The notes: generated by a model not told the origin, from the letters alone. DNA of 64,000 nt from Pseudomonas benzenivorans (GCF_033547155.1 NZ_CP137892.1:3100001-3164000), one strand, 5' to 3'. Positions 1-12,509 are shown, counted from the stretch's first letter. Made by a program: numbers and translations.

Positions 1-378
1 TTCATGCGCATCCTCACGCCCGGCTTCGTCCGCCACTACGCCGGACGCCTGCTGAATATTCACCCCTCGCTGCTGCCCAAGTACAAGGGCCTGCACACCC
101 ACCAGCGGGCGCTGGAGGCCGGCGATAGCGAACACGGCTGCAGCGTGCATTTCGTCACCGAGGAACTCGATGGCGGCCCCCTGGTCGTACAGGCAGTGGT
201 TCCGGTACAGCCGGACGACTCGCCGGACAGCCTGGCGCAGCGGGTGCACGAACAGGAACATCTGATCTACCCACTGGCCGTGCGCTGGTTCGCCGAGGGC
301 CGCTTGCGCCTCGGCGAGCAAGGGGCGATGCTCGATGGCCAGAAGCTGCCCAGCAGCGGCCACCCATTCCGAACCTAG
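1..378 (+). CDS. purN: Phosphoribosylglycinamide formyltransferase, C-terminal part
   Basis: PurN transfers a formyl group from 10-formyl-THF to GAR in cytoplasmic purine synthesis. Only the C-terminal ~125 residues lie in the window; the reading frame is open at base 1, so the 5' part is outside. The visible part has the family motif N-I-H-P-S-L-L-P, which carries the catalytic Asn and His, and the later D-G-G-P segment with the catalytic Asp. The gene ends 8 bases before the next start codon, so it probably shares a transcript with the DUF3108 gene. The ATG at base 4 is internal and not the true start. Confidence 0.95.
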   Translation, partial: FMRILTPGFVRHYAGRLLNIHPSLLPKYKGLHTHQRALEAGDSEHGCSVHFVTEELDGGPLVVQAVVPVQPDDSPDSLAQRVHEQEHLIYPLAVRWFAEGRLRLGEQGAMLDGQKLPSSGHPFRT

Positions 379-386
379 GAGACATC

Positions 387-1103
387 ATGCGTCGCGCCTT
401 ATCGTTCGTTTTCGCGCTGTTTTGCCTGCCGGCTTTCGCCAGCGAGCTCAAGCCGTTCTCCGCCAGCTACACCGCCGACTGGAAGCAGGTGCCGGTCAGC
501 GGCTCGGCCGAACGCGGCCTGCAGGCCCTGGGCGACGGCCGCTGGCAGCTCAGCTTCGAGGCCTCCATGCTGGTCGCCAGCCTCAGCGAGCAGAGCACCT
601 TCCGCCTGGAAAACGACGCCTTCCTGCCGCAGACCTATCGCTTCGAGCGCAGCGGCCTGGGCAAGGGCAAGGTGGTCGAGCAGGACTTCGACTGGAACGC
701 CAAGCAGGTGATCGGCAGCGACCGCGGCACGCCGGTACGCTTCCCGCTCAACCTCGGCCTGCAGGACAAGTCGACCTACCAGTTGGCCCTGCAGCACGAC
801 GTCGCCGCCGGCAAGCAGAGCATGAGCTACCAGGTGGTCGACGGGGACGAGATCGAGACCTACGACTTCCGCGTGCTGGGCGAAGAAACCGTGCGCACCA
901 AGGCCGGGCTGATCGATGCGGTCAAGGTCGAGCGCGTGCGCGACCCGACCCAGAGCAAGCGCAAGACCATCCTCTGGTTCGCCAAGGACTGGAGCTACCT
1001 GCTGGTGCGCCTGCATCAGGTGGAGAAGGACGGCAAGGAGTACCAGATCATGCTCGACGAGGGCACGGTCGACGGTAAGCCGGTGCAAGGCCGCCGCGAC
1101 TGA
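387..1103 (+). CDS. DUF3108 periplasmic protein
   Basis: A 238-residue secreted protein of unknown function. The N-terminus has Arg-Arg followed by a hydrophobic stretch ending in P-A-F-A-S, a typical Sec signal peptide. The mature part resembles DUF3108 proteins, beta-rich proteins found next to purN in pseudomonads. An AGGAGA Shine-Dalgarno sits just before the ATG, overlapping the end of purN. A strong intrinsic terminator follows the stop codon. No catalytic motif is visible; a role in the envelope is only inferred from export. Confidence 0.85.
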   Translation: MRRALSFVFALFCLPAFASELKPFSASYTADWKQVPVSGSAERGLQALGDGRWQLSFEASMLVASLSEQSTFRLENDAFLPQTYRFERSGLGKGKVVEQDFDWNAKQVIGSDRGTPVRFPLNLGLQDKSTYQLALQHDVAAGKQSMSYQVVDGDEIETYDFRVLGEETVRTKAGLIDAVKVERVRDPTQSKRKTILWFAKDWSYLLVRLHQVEKDGKEYQIMLDEGTVDGKPVQGRRD

Positions 1104-1123
1104 GCAGGCCAGACCACTCGATA

Positions 1124-1146
1124 GCCGGGCAACGCCCGGCTTTTTT
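1124..1146 (+). terminator. Rho-independent terminator after the purN-DUF3108 unit
   Basis: A perfect 7-bp stem (GCCGGGC / GCCCGGC) with an AAC loop is followed directly by six T. It lies 20 bases after the DUF3108 stop and separates that unit from the convergent rof gene. Confidence 0.9.
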
Positions 1147-1152
1147 ATGCGT

Positions 1153-1428
1153 TCAGCAGCCGCCCACGTTCAGCCGCACACGGGCAAAGCTGGCCCCCGG
1201 GGTCAGCGGGGTGATCGCCAACAGGCGGTCGAGACGCAGGCGCCGCTCGCCCGCCGCGTCGCGCACCAGCAGGAACTCCTCCTTGCTCGCCGTGGTTTGC
1301 GTGGTCAGCGCCTCGACCTCCAGACACTCGCCGCCGAGCAGCTCGATGCGCAGCAGGTAGCGATGCAGACAGGCGATCTCCAGATAGTCGTAGAGGTCGC
1401 AGTTCAGCGGCCGGTAGCGATCATCCAT
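1153..1428 (-). CDS. rof: Rof-type Rho-binding antiterminator
   Basis: A 91-residue protein that aligns along its length with E. coli Rof (YaeO), which binds Rho and inhibits Rho-dependent termination. The N-terminus carries the family signature P-x-N-C-D-x-Y-D-x-L-E-x-A-C, and the second half has the L-R-L-D strand. The ATG at 1428 has a GAGGG Shine-Dalgarno. It is a single-gene unit between two terminators. Identification is by recalled alignment with Rof; the Rho-binding function is inferred from the family. Confidence 0.85.
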   Translation of the reverse strand: MDDRYRPLNCDLYDYLEIACLHRYLLRIELLGGECLEVEALTTQTTASKEEFLLVRDAAGERRLRLDRLLAITPLTPGASFARVRLNVGGC

Positions 1429-1485
1429 GGGCGACCCTCATTCGAGGAAGCATCAGGAACAGCTTAGACACAGAGTGCAGCGCAG

Positions 1486-1508
1486 AAAAAAGCCGGGACA
1501 CGCCCGGC
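1486..1508 (-). terminator. Rho-independent terminator for the mazG-DUF2058 side
   Basis: On the minus strand the 6-bp stem GCCGGG/CCCGGC is followed by six T. It lies 15 bases beyond the stop of the DUF2058 gene and upstream of rof. Confidence 0.85.
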
Positions 1509-1522
1509 TCTCTTCACCGCCC

Positions 1523-2062
1523 TTACCACATCAGGTCGTCCGGCACCTGGTAGGCGGCGTAGGGATCGTCGGCATCCGGCGCTTCGGCCTGGGTGTTGAG
1601 CAGGACGATGCGCTGGGCATCGCGGGCCTGGATCTTCAGCGCCGCCTCCCGCGGGATCACCTCGTAGCCGCCGCCGTGGCGGACGATGGCCAGCGAGCCG
1701 CAGCTGAGCTTGTCGCGCATCAGCTTGTTCACCGACAGGCGCTTGACCTTCTTGTCGTCGACGAAGTTGTAGTAGTCCTCGGTGGTCAGCTTGGGCAGAC
1801 GGGAGTGTTCGATCAACTGCTTGATCTGCGCGGCGCGGGCCTTCTGTTCGGCCTTCTCCTGCTGCTGGCGATTGAGCTCCTGGTCGCGGGCGGCCTTCTC
1901 GGCCATGGCCTGTCGGGCGGCGAGCTGCTGCGACTCGTCCTTCTCGACCTGCCCCTTGTGCTCCAGGCGCTTCTGCTTCTGCTTCTCTTTGCTGACCTGC
2001 TTGGCCTGCTTCTCGTTGACCAGCCCGGCTTTGAGCAACTGGTCGCGTAGTGAAAGAGCCAT
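1523..2062 (-). CDS. DUF2058 (YaiL-like) protein
   Basis: A 179-residue cytoplasmic protein of the DUF2058/YaiL family, of unknown function. It begins with the family motif L-x-x-Q-L-L-K-A-G-L-V, continues as a long highly charged Lys/Gln/Glu helix (about residues 15-90) that is probably coiled coil, and ends with the diagnostic D-D-P-Y-A-x-Y-x-V-P-D-D-L-M-W tail. It follows mazG by 55 bases on the same strand and is closed by a terminator, so it is the last gene of the relA-mazG side of the operon. Confidence 0.9.
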   Translation of the reverse strand: MALSLRDQLLKAGLVNEKQAKQVSKEKQKQKRLEHKGQVEKDESQQLAARQAMAEKAARDQELNRQQQEKAEQKARAAQIKQLIEHSRLPKLTTEDYYNFVDDKKVKRLSVNKLMRDKLSCGSLAIVRHGGGYEVIPREAALKIQARDAQRIVLLNTQAEAPDADDPYAAYQVPDDLMW

Positions 2063-2117
2063 AACCTACCTTTAACCGACGAACATTTAATTGGGGACGG
2101 GCCGTTCTCGAACCGGC

Positions 2118-2954
2118 CTAGCAGGCCGACGGCCTGTCGCGCTTTTCCATTTTCTTGGCTTCACCCCAGAGCGCATCCAGGTCTTCCAGGGCGCAATCTT
2201 CGATGGCCCGCCCCGCTTCGCGCAAGGCCCGCTCGATAAAACGAAAACGCTGCTCGAACTTGCCATTGGCGGCACGCAACGCCGCCTCCGGATCGACCCT
2301 GAGATGGCGGGCCAGATTGGTGACCACGAACAGCAGGTCGCCGAGCTCTTCGGCGATCGCCTCGGGGTCGTTCTCGCTCATGGCCTCGAGCACCTCGTCC
2401 AGCTCCTCGCGCACCTTGTCCACCACCGGCAGGGCCTCGGGCCAGTCGAAGCCGACCCGGGCGGCGCGTTTCTGCAGCTTGGCCGCCCGGCTCAAGGCCG
2501 GCAGCGCCTGGGGCACGTCGTCGAGCAGGGACAGCTGCTCCGGCGCGGCGGCCTGCTCGGCCCGCTCCTCGGCCTTGAGTTCCTCCCAGCGCTGCTTGAC
2601 CGCCGCCTCTTCCAGTTTGGCCGCATCCGGCGCGCCGTACAGGTCGCCATCGGGGAACACATGGGGATGGCGGCGGATCAGCTTGCGGGTGATGCCGTCG
2701 ACCACCTCGGCGAAGGCGAAGCGCCCCTCCTCCCGGGCCAGCTGGCTGTAGTAGACGACCTGGAACAGCAGGTCGCCCAGCTCGCCGGGCAGGTGCGCGA
2801 AGTCGCCGCGCTCGATGGCGTCGGCCACCTCGTAGGCCTCCTCTATCGTGTGCGGCACGATGCTGGCGTAGGACTGTTTCAGGTCCCAGGGACAGCCGTG
2901 TTGCGGGTCGCGCAGACGGGCCATCAGGTGCAGCAGGTCGTCGAGTTGGTACAT
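2118..2954 (-). CDS. mazG: Nucleoside triphosphate pyrophosphohydrolase MazG
   Basis: MazG hydrolyses (d)NTPs to NMP and pyrophosphate, removes aberrant nucleotides and, in E. coli, lowers ppGpp. The 278-residue protein has the usual two MazG repeats. The N-terminal copy has L-R-D-P-x-x-G-C-P-W-D, then E-E-A-Y-E and G-E-L-G-D-L-L-F. The C-terminal copy has a second E-E-L-G-D-L-L-F. These acidic clusters bind Mg2+. It starts 29 bases after the relA stop, the classical relA-mazG order. Confidence 0.95.
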   Translation of the reverse strand: MYQLDDLLHLMARLRDPQHGCPWDLKQSYASIVPHTIEEAYEVADAIERGDFAHLPGELGDLLFQVVYYSQLAREEGRFAFAEVVDGITRKLIRRHPHVFPDGDLYGAPDAAKLEEAAVKQRWEELKAEERAEQAAAPEQLSLLDDVPQALPALSRAAKLQKRAARVGFDWPEALPVVDKVREELDEVLEAMSENDPEAIAEELGDLLFVVTNLARHLRVDPEAALRAANGKFEQRFRFIERALREAGRAIEDCALEDLDALWGEAKKMEKRDRPSAC

Positions 2955-2983
2955 GGCAATTTCCCGGTTCGGCGCGCGGCCAC

Positions 2984-5227
2984 TCAGCTAGCCCGGTGGC
3001 GGCGCGCCTCGATGATATTGGGCAGCTGCGAGATGCGCCCGAGCAGGCGACCCAGGGCGTCCAGACCGGGAATCTCCACGGTGATGGACATAGAGGCGGT
3101 GTTGTCTTCCTTGTTCGACTGGGTATTGACCGCCAGCACGTTGAGCTTCTCGTTGAGCAGCAGCTGGGTCACGTCGCGCAGCAGGCCGGAACGGTCGTAG
3201 GCGCGGATGATGATGTCCACCGGGTAGGTCTGCACCGGCACCGGCCCCCAGCTGACCTGGATGATCCGCTCCGGCTCGCGGCCGGCCAGCTGCAACACCG
3301 AGGCGCAGTCCTGGCGGTGGATGCTGACGCCGCGACCGAGGGTGATATAGCCGACGATCGGGTCGCCCGGCAGCGGCTGGCAGCAGCCGGCCATCTGCGT
3401 CAGCAGGTTGCCCACGCCCTGGATCTGGATGTCGCCGCGCTTGCCCGGGCGGAAACCCTGGGCCTTGCGCGGGATCAGCTCGAGCTGCTCGCTGCCGCGC
3501 TCCGGCTCGACCAGCTGCTGGGCCAGGTTGACCAGGTGGGCCAGGCGCACGTCGCCGGCGCCGAGGGAGGCGAACAGGTCCTCGGCGGTCTTCAGGTTGG
3601 CCTTCTCGGCCAGCACGTCGAAGTCCACGTGGGGCAGCGCCAGGCGCCCCAGCTCGCGCTCGAGCATGGCCTTGCCGGCTGCGACGTTCTGGTCTCGGTC
3701 CTGCAGCTTGAACCAGTGGACGATCTTCGCCCGCGCCCGCGAGGTGGTCACATAGCCCAGGTTGGAGTTCAGCCAGTCGCGGCTCGGCGTGCCGTGCTTG
3801 CTGGTGATGATCTCCACCTGCTCGCCGGTCTGCAGGCTGTAGTTGAGCGGCACGATGCGCCCGTTGATCTTGGCGCCGCGGCAGTTGTGGCCGATCTCGG
3901 TGTGCACCCGGTAGGCGAAGTCCAGTGGTGTGGCGCCCTTGGGCAGGTCGATGGCATGGCCGTCCGGAGTGAACACATAGACCCGGTCCGGCTCGATGTC
4001 GACGCGCAGCTGTTCGGCCAGGCCGCCGATATCGCCCAGCTCCTCGTGCCACTCCAGCACCTGGCGCAGCCAGGAGATCTTCTCCTCGTAGTGGTTGGAG
4101 CCGGACTTGACGTCGGTGCCCTTGTAGCGCCAGTGCGCGCACACGCCCAGCTCGGCCTCCTCGTGCATGGCGTGGGTGCGAATCTGCACCTCCAGCACCT
4201 TGCCCTCCGGGCCGAGCACCGCGGTGTGCAGCGAGCGATAGCCGTTCTCCTTGGGGTTGGCGATGTAGTCGTCGAACTCCTTGGGAATATGCCGCCACAG
4301 GGTGTGGACGATGCCCAGGGCCGTGTAGCAATCGCGCATCTGCGGCACCAGCACGCGTACCGCACGGACATCGTAGATCTGGCTGAACTGCAGGCCCTTG
4401 CGCTGCATCTTGCGCCAGATCGAGTAGATGTGCTTCGCCCGGCCGCTGATGTCGGCCTCGATCCCGGTGGCCTCCAGTTCCTGACGCAGGTGGCTCATCA
4501 CGTCGTTGATATATTGCTCGCGGTCCAGGCGCCGCTCATGCAGCAGCTTGGCGATCTGCTTGTACTGCTCGGGTTCGAGGTAGCGGAAAGACAGGTCTTC
4601 CAGCTCCCACTTGATGTGGCCGATCCCCAGGCGATGGGCCAGCGGCGCATAGATGTCGAATACCTCGCGCGCCACCCGCTGGCGCTTTTCGTCGTCGGCG
4701 CCCTTGACCGCGCGGATCGCGCAGGTGCGCTCGGCCAGCTTGATCAGCGCCACGCGCACGTCGTCGACCATGGCCACCAACATCTTGCGCAGGTTCTCCA
4801 CCTGGGCCTGGGAGCCGAGCACCAGGGAATCGCGCGGATTCAGGCTGGCGCTGATCGCCGCCATGCGCAGCACGCCGTCGATCAGCTTGGCCACCACCGG
4901 ACCGAAGCGCTGATGCACCGCGGCCAGGGTCACCTTGCCCTCGCGCACGCCGCGGTAGACCACCGCGGCCACCAGGGAATCCTGGTCGAGCTTGAGGTCG
5001 GCGAGGATCTCGGCGATCTCCAGGCCGGCGCGAAAGCTCGACGCGCCCTCGGCCCACAGGTTCTGCGCGGCATTGGCCTGCTGCTCGGCCTCGCGGGCGA
5101 ACTCGCAGGCCTCGCGCAGGGCCCCGCGCTCCAACGCCGGGTCGACACTGAGCACGTGGTCGAGCCAGGCCTCGAGGTTGATGCTGCCGTCGTCGTTGAT
5201 CGGCTGGTGCGCTCTTACCTGAACCAT
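2984..5227 (-). CDS. relA: GTP pyrophosphokinase RelA
   Basis: RelA is the ribosome-associated (p)ppGpp synthetase that responds to uncharged tRNA. The 747-residue protein has the expected order: an N-terminal pseudo-hydrolase domain, the synthetase domain (E-F-D-D-Y-I-A-N-P-K-x-N-G-Y-R-S-L-H and E-V-Q-I-R-T), a TGS domain (V-F-T-P-D-G-x-x-I-D-L-P-x-G-A-T-P-L-D-F-A-Y), a helical/zinc-finger part with C-C-Q-P-L-P-G-D, and a C-terminal ACT domain. The ATG at 5227 lies in a 198-base gap after rlmD, which leaves room for its own promoter. mazG follows closely. Confidence 0.95.
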   Translation of the reverse strand: MVQVRAHQPINDDGSINLEAWLDHVLSVDPALERGALREACEFAREAEQQANAAQNLWAEGASSFRAGLEIAEILADLKLDQDSLVAAVVYRGVREGKVTLAAVHQRFGPVVAKLIDGVLRMAAISASLNPRDSLVLGSQAQVENLRKMLVAMVDDVRVALIKLAERTCAIRAVKGADDEKRQRVAREVFDIYAPLAHRLGIGHIKWELEDLSFRYLEPEQYKQIAKLLHERRLDREQYINDVMSHLRQELEATGIEADISGRAKHIYSIWRKMQRKGLQFSQIYDVRAVRVLVPQMRDCYTALGIVHTLWRHIPKEFDDYIANPKENGYRSLHTAVLGPEGKVLEVQIRTHAMHEEAELGVCAHWRYKGTDVKSGSNHYEEKISWLRQVLEWHEELGDIGGLAEQLRVDIEPDRVYVFTPDGHAIDLPKGATPLDFAYRVHTEIGHNCRGAKINGRIVPLNYSLQTGEQVEIITSKHGTPSRDWLNSNLGYVTTSRARAKIVHWFKLQDRDQNVAAGKAMLERELGRLALPHVDFDVLAEKANLKTAEDLFASLGAGDVRLAHLVNLAQQLVEPERGSEQLELIPRKAQGFRPGKRGDIQIQGVGNLLTQMAGCCQPLPGDPIVGYITLGRGVSIHRQDCASVLQLAGREPERIIQVSWGPVPVQTYPVDIIIRAYDRSGLLRDVTQLLLNEKLNVLAVNTQSNKEDNTASMSITVEIPGLDALGRLLGRISQLPNIIEARRHRAS

Positions 5228-5425
5228 ATTGCTTACCTTCCCTCACGGCCCGCGCCAGGCGTGCCGAACAGTCGCCGCCTTCTTCGAGCCGGTCGGTTTA
5301 ACCACTGAAGGCACAGTCCCTGCGCCCCCGCTGCACTCCCTAGATAAGGACAAAAGGTGGCAAAGCCAAGGGGCTTTGCCTGCCATTCATCCCCGCTCAG
5401 GGCGTCTGAATCATGACTCCGCGCC

Positions 5426-6778
5426 CTAGGGACGCTCGAATAACGCCATCGCCTCGACATGGGCGGTCTGCGGGAACATGTCGAGGATGCCGGCCCGTCT
5501 CAGCCGGTAACCTTGCCGCACCAGCTCGGCGCTGTCACGGGCCAGGGTCGCCGGATTGCACGACACATACACCAGGCGCTCGGCGCCCAGGGCACCGACC
5601 TGCTTGACCACCTGCAGGGCGCCGTCGCGCGGCGGATCGAGCAGCACCGCGGTGAAGCCGCCCCGCGCCCAGCCGGCATCGGCCAGCGGCTCGGCCAGGT
5701 CGGCCCGCACCACCCGCACGTTGTCCAGGCCGTTGCTCGCGGCGTTCTGCGCCGCGCGCTCGACCATCGCCTGCACCCCTTCCACCGCCACCACCTCGCA
5801 CACCCGGCGGGCCAGCGGCAGGGCGAAGTTGCCCAGGCCGCAGAACAGGTCCAGCACCCGCTCGTCCGCCCGAGGCGCCAGCCATTCCAGGGCCTGGGCG
5901 ACCATGGCCTCGTTCACCGGCGCATTGACCTGGACGAAATCCCCCGGTCGATAGGCCAGCTCCAGGTCCCAGGGCTCCAAGCGATACCCCAGCCCCGATG
6001 CCAAGGCGAACGGCGCCGGCTCGCCGCTCCCCTGCAGCCACAGCTGGGCATCCTGGCCGGCGCAGAACGCCTGCAGCCTCGCCAGATCGTCCTCGCCCAG
6101 GGGCACCGTATGGCGCACCAGAACGGCACTGGCGGTGCCCTGGAACAGCTCCACATGGCCGATGGCCTGGGGCCTGCCCAGCCCCGCCAGCACGGCCGGC
6201 AAGGCATGCAGGATCGGTTGCAAGGGCTGTACCAGTACCGGGCAGTCGGCGATGGCGACTATGTCCTGGCTGGCCGCGGCGCGGAAGCCGACGTCCAGGC
6301 GCCCGGCCTTGGCGTCCCAGCGCACGGCGATGCGCGCACGGCGGCGATAGGCGAACTCGGGGCCGACCAGGGGCGCCGCCCATTGCTCCGGCTGCAGCTC
6401 GGCCAGGCGGCCGAACTGCTCGGCGAGCATGCGCTGTTTCAGGGCAAGTTGGTCGGCATGGGGCATATGCTGCACGCTGCAGCCGCCGCAGGCACGCGCA
6501 TGGGCACAGGGTTCGCTGCGGCGCTGGGGGCTGGCGTCGAAAATGCGCTCGCCGCGCGCCTCCACCACCTGACTGCGGGCCCCCAGCACCCGCGCCTCGA
6601 CATCCTCGCCGGGCAAGGCGCCGCTGACGAACCAGGTGCGCCCCTCGACGAAGCCGATGCCGCGGCCATCGTTGGCCAGGCGTTCGATTTTCAGACGCTG
6701 CTTCTTGCCCACCGGCACCTGCGGCGCACGGGCGCCACCGCTGGGCTGGAAGCGCAGCCCGCCGTTCTTCTTGGCCAT
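5426..6778 (-). CDS. rlmD: 23S rRNA (uracil-1939-C5)-methyltransferase RlmD
   Basis: RlmD (RumA) methylates U1939 of 23S rRNA with SAM. The 450-residue protein has an N-terminal TRAM domain, a [4Fe-4S] cysteine set (C-x5-C-x2-C near residue 90 plus a Cys in I-A-D-C-P-V), a Rossmann SAM site with [12 protein letters not shown], and the catalytic motif [10 protein letters not shown] near the C-terminus. Its start overlaps the cysM stop by one base (TGATG), so the two genes are probably translationally coupled. Confidence 0.95.
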   Translation of the reverse strand: MAKKNGGLRFQPSGGARAPQVPVGKKQRLKIERLANDGRGIGFVEGRTWFVSGALPGEDVEARVLGARSQVVEARGERIFDASPQRRSEPCAHARACGGCSVQHMPHADQLALKQRMLAEQFGRLAELQPEQWAAPLVGPEFAYRRRARIAVRWDAKAGRLDVGFRAAASQDIVAIADCPVLVQPLQPILHALPAVLAGLGRPQAIGHVELFQGTASAVLVRHTVPLGEDDLARLQAFCAGQDAQLWLQGSGEPAPFALASGLGYRLEPWDLELAYRPGDFVQVNAPVNEAMVAQALEWLAPRADERVLDLFCGLGNFALPLARRVCEVVAVEGVQAMVERAAQNAASNGLDNVRVVRADLAEPLADAGWARGGFTAVLLDPPRDGALQVVKQVGALGAERLVYVSCNPATLARDSAELVRQGYRLRRAGILDMFPQTAHVEAMALFERP

Positions 6779-7683
6779 CAGTCGTGGGGCGTGTCGTACA
6801 CGCCGGTGGACAGGTAACGGTCGCCACGATCGCAGATGATCGCCACCATCACCGCGTTCTCCACCTCCTGGGACAGGCGCAGCATGGCCGCCACGGCGCC
6901 ACCGGAGGACACTCCGCAGAAGATGCCTTCTTCGCGCGCCAGGCGACGCATGCAGTCTTCGGCCTCGCGCTGGGGCATGTCGATGATGCGATCGACCCGC
7001 TCGGCCTGGTAGATCTTCGGCAGGTACTCCTGGGGCCAGCGACGGATGCCGGGAATCGACGCACCTTCCATCGGCTGCAGGCCGACGATCTGCACCTGCG
7101 GGCTCTGCTCCTTGAGGTAGCGCGACACGCCCATGATGGTGCCGGTGGTGCCCATGGAGCTGATGAAATGGGTGATCTGCCCCTGGGTCTGGCGCCAGAT
7201 CTCCGGGCCGGTGCCGCTGTAGTGGGCCTCGGGGTTGTCGCCGTTGGCGAACTGGTCGAGCACCTTGCCGCGACCGCCGCGCTGCAGGCTCTCGGCCAGG
7301 TCGCGGGCGCCCTCCATGCCGTCCTCGCGGGACACCAGCACCAGCTCGGCGCCGTAGGCGGTCATCGCCGCCTTACGCTCGGCGCTCATGTTGTCCGGCA
7401 TGATCAGGATCAGTTCGTAGCCCTTGATCGCCGCTGCCATGGCCAGGGCGATGCCGGTGTTGCCGCTGGTGGCCTCGATCAGGGTGTCGCCGGGACGGAT
7501 ATCGCCGCGCAGCTCGGCGCGGGTGATCATCGACAGCGCCGGGCGATCTTTCACCGAACCGGCCGGGTTGTTGCCCTCCAGCTTGACCAGCAGGGTGTTG
7601 GACGTGGTGCCCGGCAGGCGCTGCAAACGCACCAGCGGGGTGTTGCCGACGCAATCGGCGATGGTGGGGAATTGCAGGGTCAT
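6778..7683 (-). CDS. cysM: Cysteine synthase B (O-acetylserine sulfhydrylase)
   Basis: CysM makes L-cysteine from O-acetylserine and sulfide or thiosulfate, using PLP. The protein is 301 residues from the chosen ATG at 7683, close to E. coli CysM (303). The PLP lysine is K45 in N-P-A-G-S-V-K-D-R, and the substrate loop T-S-G-N-T-G and the phosphate-binding G-T-T-G-T are present. The frame stays open 13 codons further upstream, but the conserved family start is M-T-L-Q-F-P-T-I. The stop overlaps the rlmD start. Confidence 0.95.
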   Translation of the reverse strand: MTLQFPTIADCVGNTPLVRLQRLPGTTSNTLLVKLEGNNPAGSVKDRPALSMITRAELRGDIRPGDTLIEATSGNTGIALAMAAAIKGYELILIMPDNMSAERKAAMTAYGAELVLVSREDGMEGARDLAESLQRGGRGKVLDQFANGDNPEAHYSGTGPEIWRQTQGQITHFISSMGTTGTIMGVSRYLKEQSPQVQIVGLQPMEGASIPGIRRWPQEYLPKIYQAERVDRIIDMPQREAEDCMRRLAREEGIFCGVSSGGAVAAMLRLSQEVENAVMVAIICDRGDRYLSTGVYDTPHD

Positions 7684-7866
7684 GGCGTCGATCGAATCCG
7701 GACGGCAAGAAGGGGCCCCCATAATAACGGCAAACCGGCGGCGACCCTAACGCGGCGATGATCTGCCGCCCCCTGGGTTCGACGCGCGTAGGCCTGTCAT
7801 TCGCCCGAGGCCAGCCGCTAAACTGCCGGCTGGTGAACGGAGACCAGGCCAGGCGGGAGGAAGCGA

Positions 7867-10620
<2,754 letters not shown>

Positions 10621-10643
10621 CGGACGGGCAACGAGGAGTCCCC

Positions 10644-11639
10644 ATGCGCATCATCCTGTTCAGCAGCAGACCCTACGACCGCGACAGCTTTCTCGCCGCC
10701 GACCTGCCGCAGGGCTGGCAGCTGCAGTTCCAGGAGACCCGACTGGGGCTGCAGTCGGTCGCCCTGGCGCAGCACTGCGAGGTGGTCTGCGCCTTCATCA
10801 ACGACGACCTGTCGGCGCCGGTACTGCGGCGCCTGGCCGTCGGTGGCACCCGACTGATCGCCCTGCGCTCGGCCGGCTACAACCACGTCGACCTGCAGGC
10901 CGCGCAGCAGCTCGGCCTCGAGGTCGTGCGGGTACCGGCCTATTCGCCCCATGCGGTAGCCGAGCACGCGGCAGCCTTGATCCTGGCCCTGAACCGGCGC
11001 ATCCACCGCGCCTTCAACCGCACCCGCGAGGGCGACTTTTCCCTGCATGGGCTGACCGGCTTCGACCTGCACGGCAAGCAGGTCGGGGTCATCGGCTGCG
11101 GCAGCATAGGCCGCGTCTTCGTCCGCATCATGGCCGGCTTCGGCTGTCGCGTGCAGGTCTACGACCCCAGCCCGGTGGCCGACCTGGCGCAACTGGGGGC
11201 CCAGCAGGTGGCCCTGGACCGGCTGATCGAAAGCTGCGACGTCATCAGCCTGCATTGCCCGCTGAACGAGGCCAGTCGCCACCTGATCGACGCCGCACGC
11301 CTGGCCCGGATGAAGCGCGGAGTCATGCTGATCAACACCGGGCGCGGCGCGCTGGTCGACACCCCGGCACTGATCGCTGCGCTGAAGAGCGGCCAGCTCG
11401 GCTACCTCGGCCTGGATGTCTACGAGGAGGAGGCCGAGCTGTTCTTCGAGGACTGCTCGGACCGGCCGCTGCAGGACGACGTGCTGGCGCGCCTGCTGAC
11501 CTTCCCCAATGTCATCGTCACCGCCCACCAGGCCTTCCTCACCCACGAGGCCCTGGCGGCCATCGCCACCACCACCCGGGACAATATCGCCGCCTGGGCG
11601 GCCGGCTCGCCGGTCAATCGGCTAACCCCCGGCCCGTGA
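10644..11639 (+). CDS. ldhA: D-lactate dehydrogenase (fermentative)
   Basis: LdhA reduces pyruvate to D-lactate with NADH in the cytoplasm. The 331-residue protein has the D-2-hydroxyacid dehydrogenase fold: a Rossmann motif (G-V-I-G-C-G-S-I-G) and the catalytic Arg, Glu and His regions (N-T-G-R-G, and the His in V-T-A-H-Q-A-F-L-T). The ATG at 10644 has a GAGGAG Shine-Dalgarno; the upstream extension overlaps gacS and was not used. It is adjacent to gacS as in P. aeruginosa. Confidence 0.92.
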   Translation: MRIILFSSRPYDRDSFLAADLPQGWQLQFQETRLGLQSVALAQHCEVVCAFINDDLSAPVLRRLAVGGTRLIALRSAGYNHVDLQAAQQLGLEVVRVPAYSPHAVAEHAAALILALNRRIHRAFNRTREGDFSLHGLTGFDLHGKQVGVIGCGSIGRVFVRIMAGFGCRVQVYDPSPVADLAQLGAQQVALDRLIESCDVISLHCPLNEASRHLIDAARLARMKRGVMLINTGRGALVDTPALIAALKSGQLGYLGLDVYEEEAELFFEDCSDRPLQDDVLARLLTFPNVIVTAHQAFLTHEALAAIATTTRDNIAAWAAGSPVNRLTPGP

Positions 11640-11667
11640 TAGCATTCGCGCCTATATTGGAGGAGCC

Positions 11668-12093
11668 ATGGCCGAACACGACTTCCGCTACAACCTGCTC
11701 AACCCCGAGCACACCCTGATCGAATGCCGCGCCCTGGCGCCGGGCCGCTATCAGGTCACCGGCAACGGCGGCTCGATCCATGGCGGCGACGGCCTGCTGG
11801 TTACCCTCAAGGGCAGCCGCGACCTCTGCATGCGCCTGCAGGTCGACAAGGTCCGTCACCTGATCAACCCGCGCGGCCAGTGGGTTGCGGTCGCCCATGG
11901 CCCGGCCTTCGGCGAGCTGGCCATCCACAACTGGCAGGTCAAATGCGATGGCTGCGCCAAGCAGCTCGATTTCGAATTCGCCGTCGACGCCGCCCTCGGC
12001 AAGCAGGCCCAGGCACCGGCGGCCGAAGCGCGGATCACTGAACTCGGCTGGCGCGGCCAGAACGGTCGCCACCTGTGCCCCGCCTGCCAATAG
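11668..12093 (+). CDS. Conserved hypothetical protein with two CxxC pairs
   Basis: A 141-residue cytoplasmic protein conserved at this place in Pseudomonas, with no known function. A GGAGG Shine-Dalgarno lies 5 bases before the ATG. Two cysteine pairs, C-D-G-C (near residue 94) and C-P-A-C at the extreme C-terminus, could form a zinc knuckle; this is an inference from spacing. It lies between ldhA and the META-domain lipoprotein gene on the same strand, 28 bases after the ldhA stop. Confidence 0.8.
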   Translation: MAEHDFRYNLLNPEHTLIECRALAPGRYQVTGNGGSIHGGDGLLVTLKGSRDLCMRLQVDKVRHLINPRGQWVAVAHGPAFGELAIHNWQVKCDGCAKQLDFEFAVDAALGKQAQAPAAEARITELGWRGQNGRHLCPACQ

Positions 12094-12104
12094 GACGCCC
12101 GACG

Positions 12105-12509
12105 ATGTCACGCCCCCTCGCCGTCACCCTGCTCGGCGCCAGCCTGCTCGGCTGCGCCAGCACGCCCGTACAGCTGGAAACCGAGCGCAGCTACCGACTC
12201 GAATGGCTAGGCGAACGTCCGGTACTGGACCGTAGCCACCTGAGCATCACCCTCGGCGAGGACGGCCGCGCCTACGGCAATGCCGGCTGCAACCACTGGT
12301 TCGCCCCCTATGAGCTGGAGGGCCAGGCCCTGCGCTTCGGCCCCGTTGGCAGCACCCGCAAGCTGTGCGCCCCGGCGCTGATGGAGCAGGAGGCGCGCTT
12401 TCTCGACAGCCTCGACAAGGTCGTGCGCTGGGACGCCTCGCCCCTCGACCAGCTGCGCCTGTGGCCCGAGACCGGCAAGCCGTTGCGCCTGCTGCCGCAA
12501 GAAGACTGA
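12105..12509 (+). CDS. META-domain (HslJ-like) lipoprotein
   Basis: A 134-residue putative lipoprotein. The signal peptide ends in a lipobox L-L-G-C, giving a lipid-anchored Cys near residue 16. The mature part is a META domain, with the typical G-N-A-G-C-N-H-W segment and a downstream C-A-P region. META/HslJ proteins are envelope proteins linked to stress and novobiocin tolerance in E. coli; the exact role here is unknown. The gene starts 11 bases after the preceding stop, so they are probably co-transcribed. Confidence 0.85.
   Translation: MSRPLAVTLLGASLLGCASTPVQLETERSYRLEWLGERPVLDRSHLSITLGEDGRAYGNAGCNHWFAPYELEGQALRFGPVGSTRKLCAPALMEQEARFLDSLDKVVRWDASPLDQLRLWPETGKPLRLLPQED

Noticed and set aside
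2996..5308. 770-codon open frame antisense to relA
   Set aside because: Shadow of a GC-rich gene; its translation is a low-complexity Leu/Ala/Gly/Gln mix, and relA on the other strand is certain.
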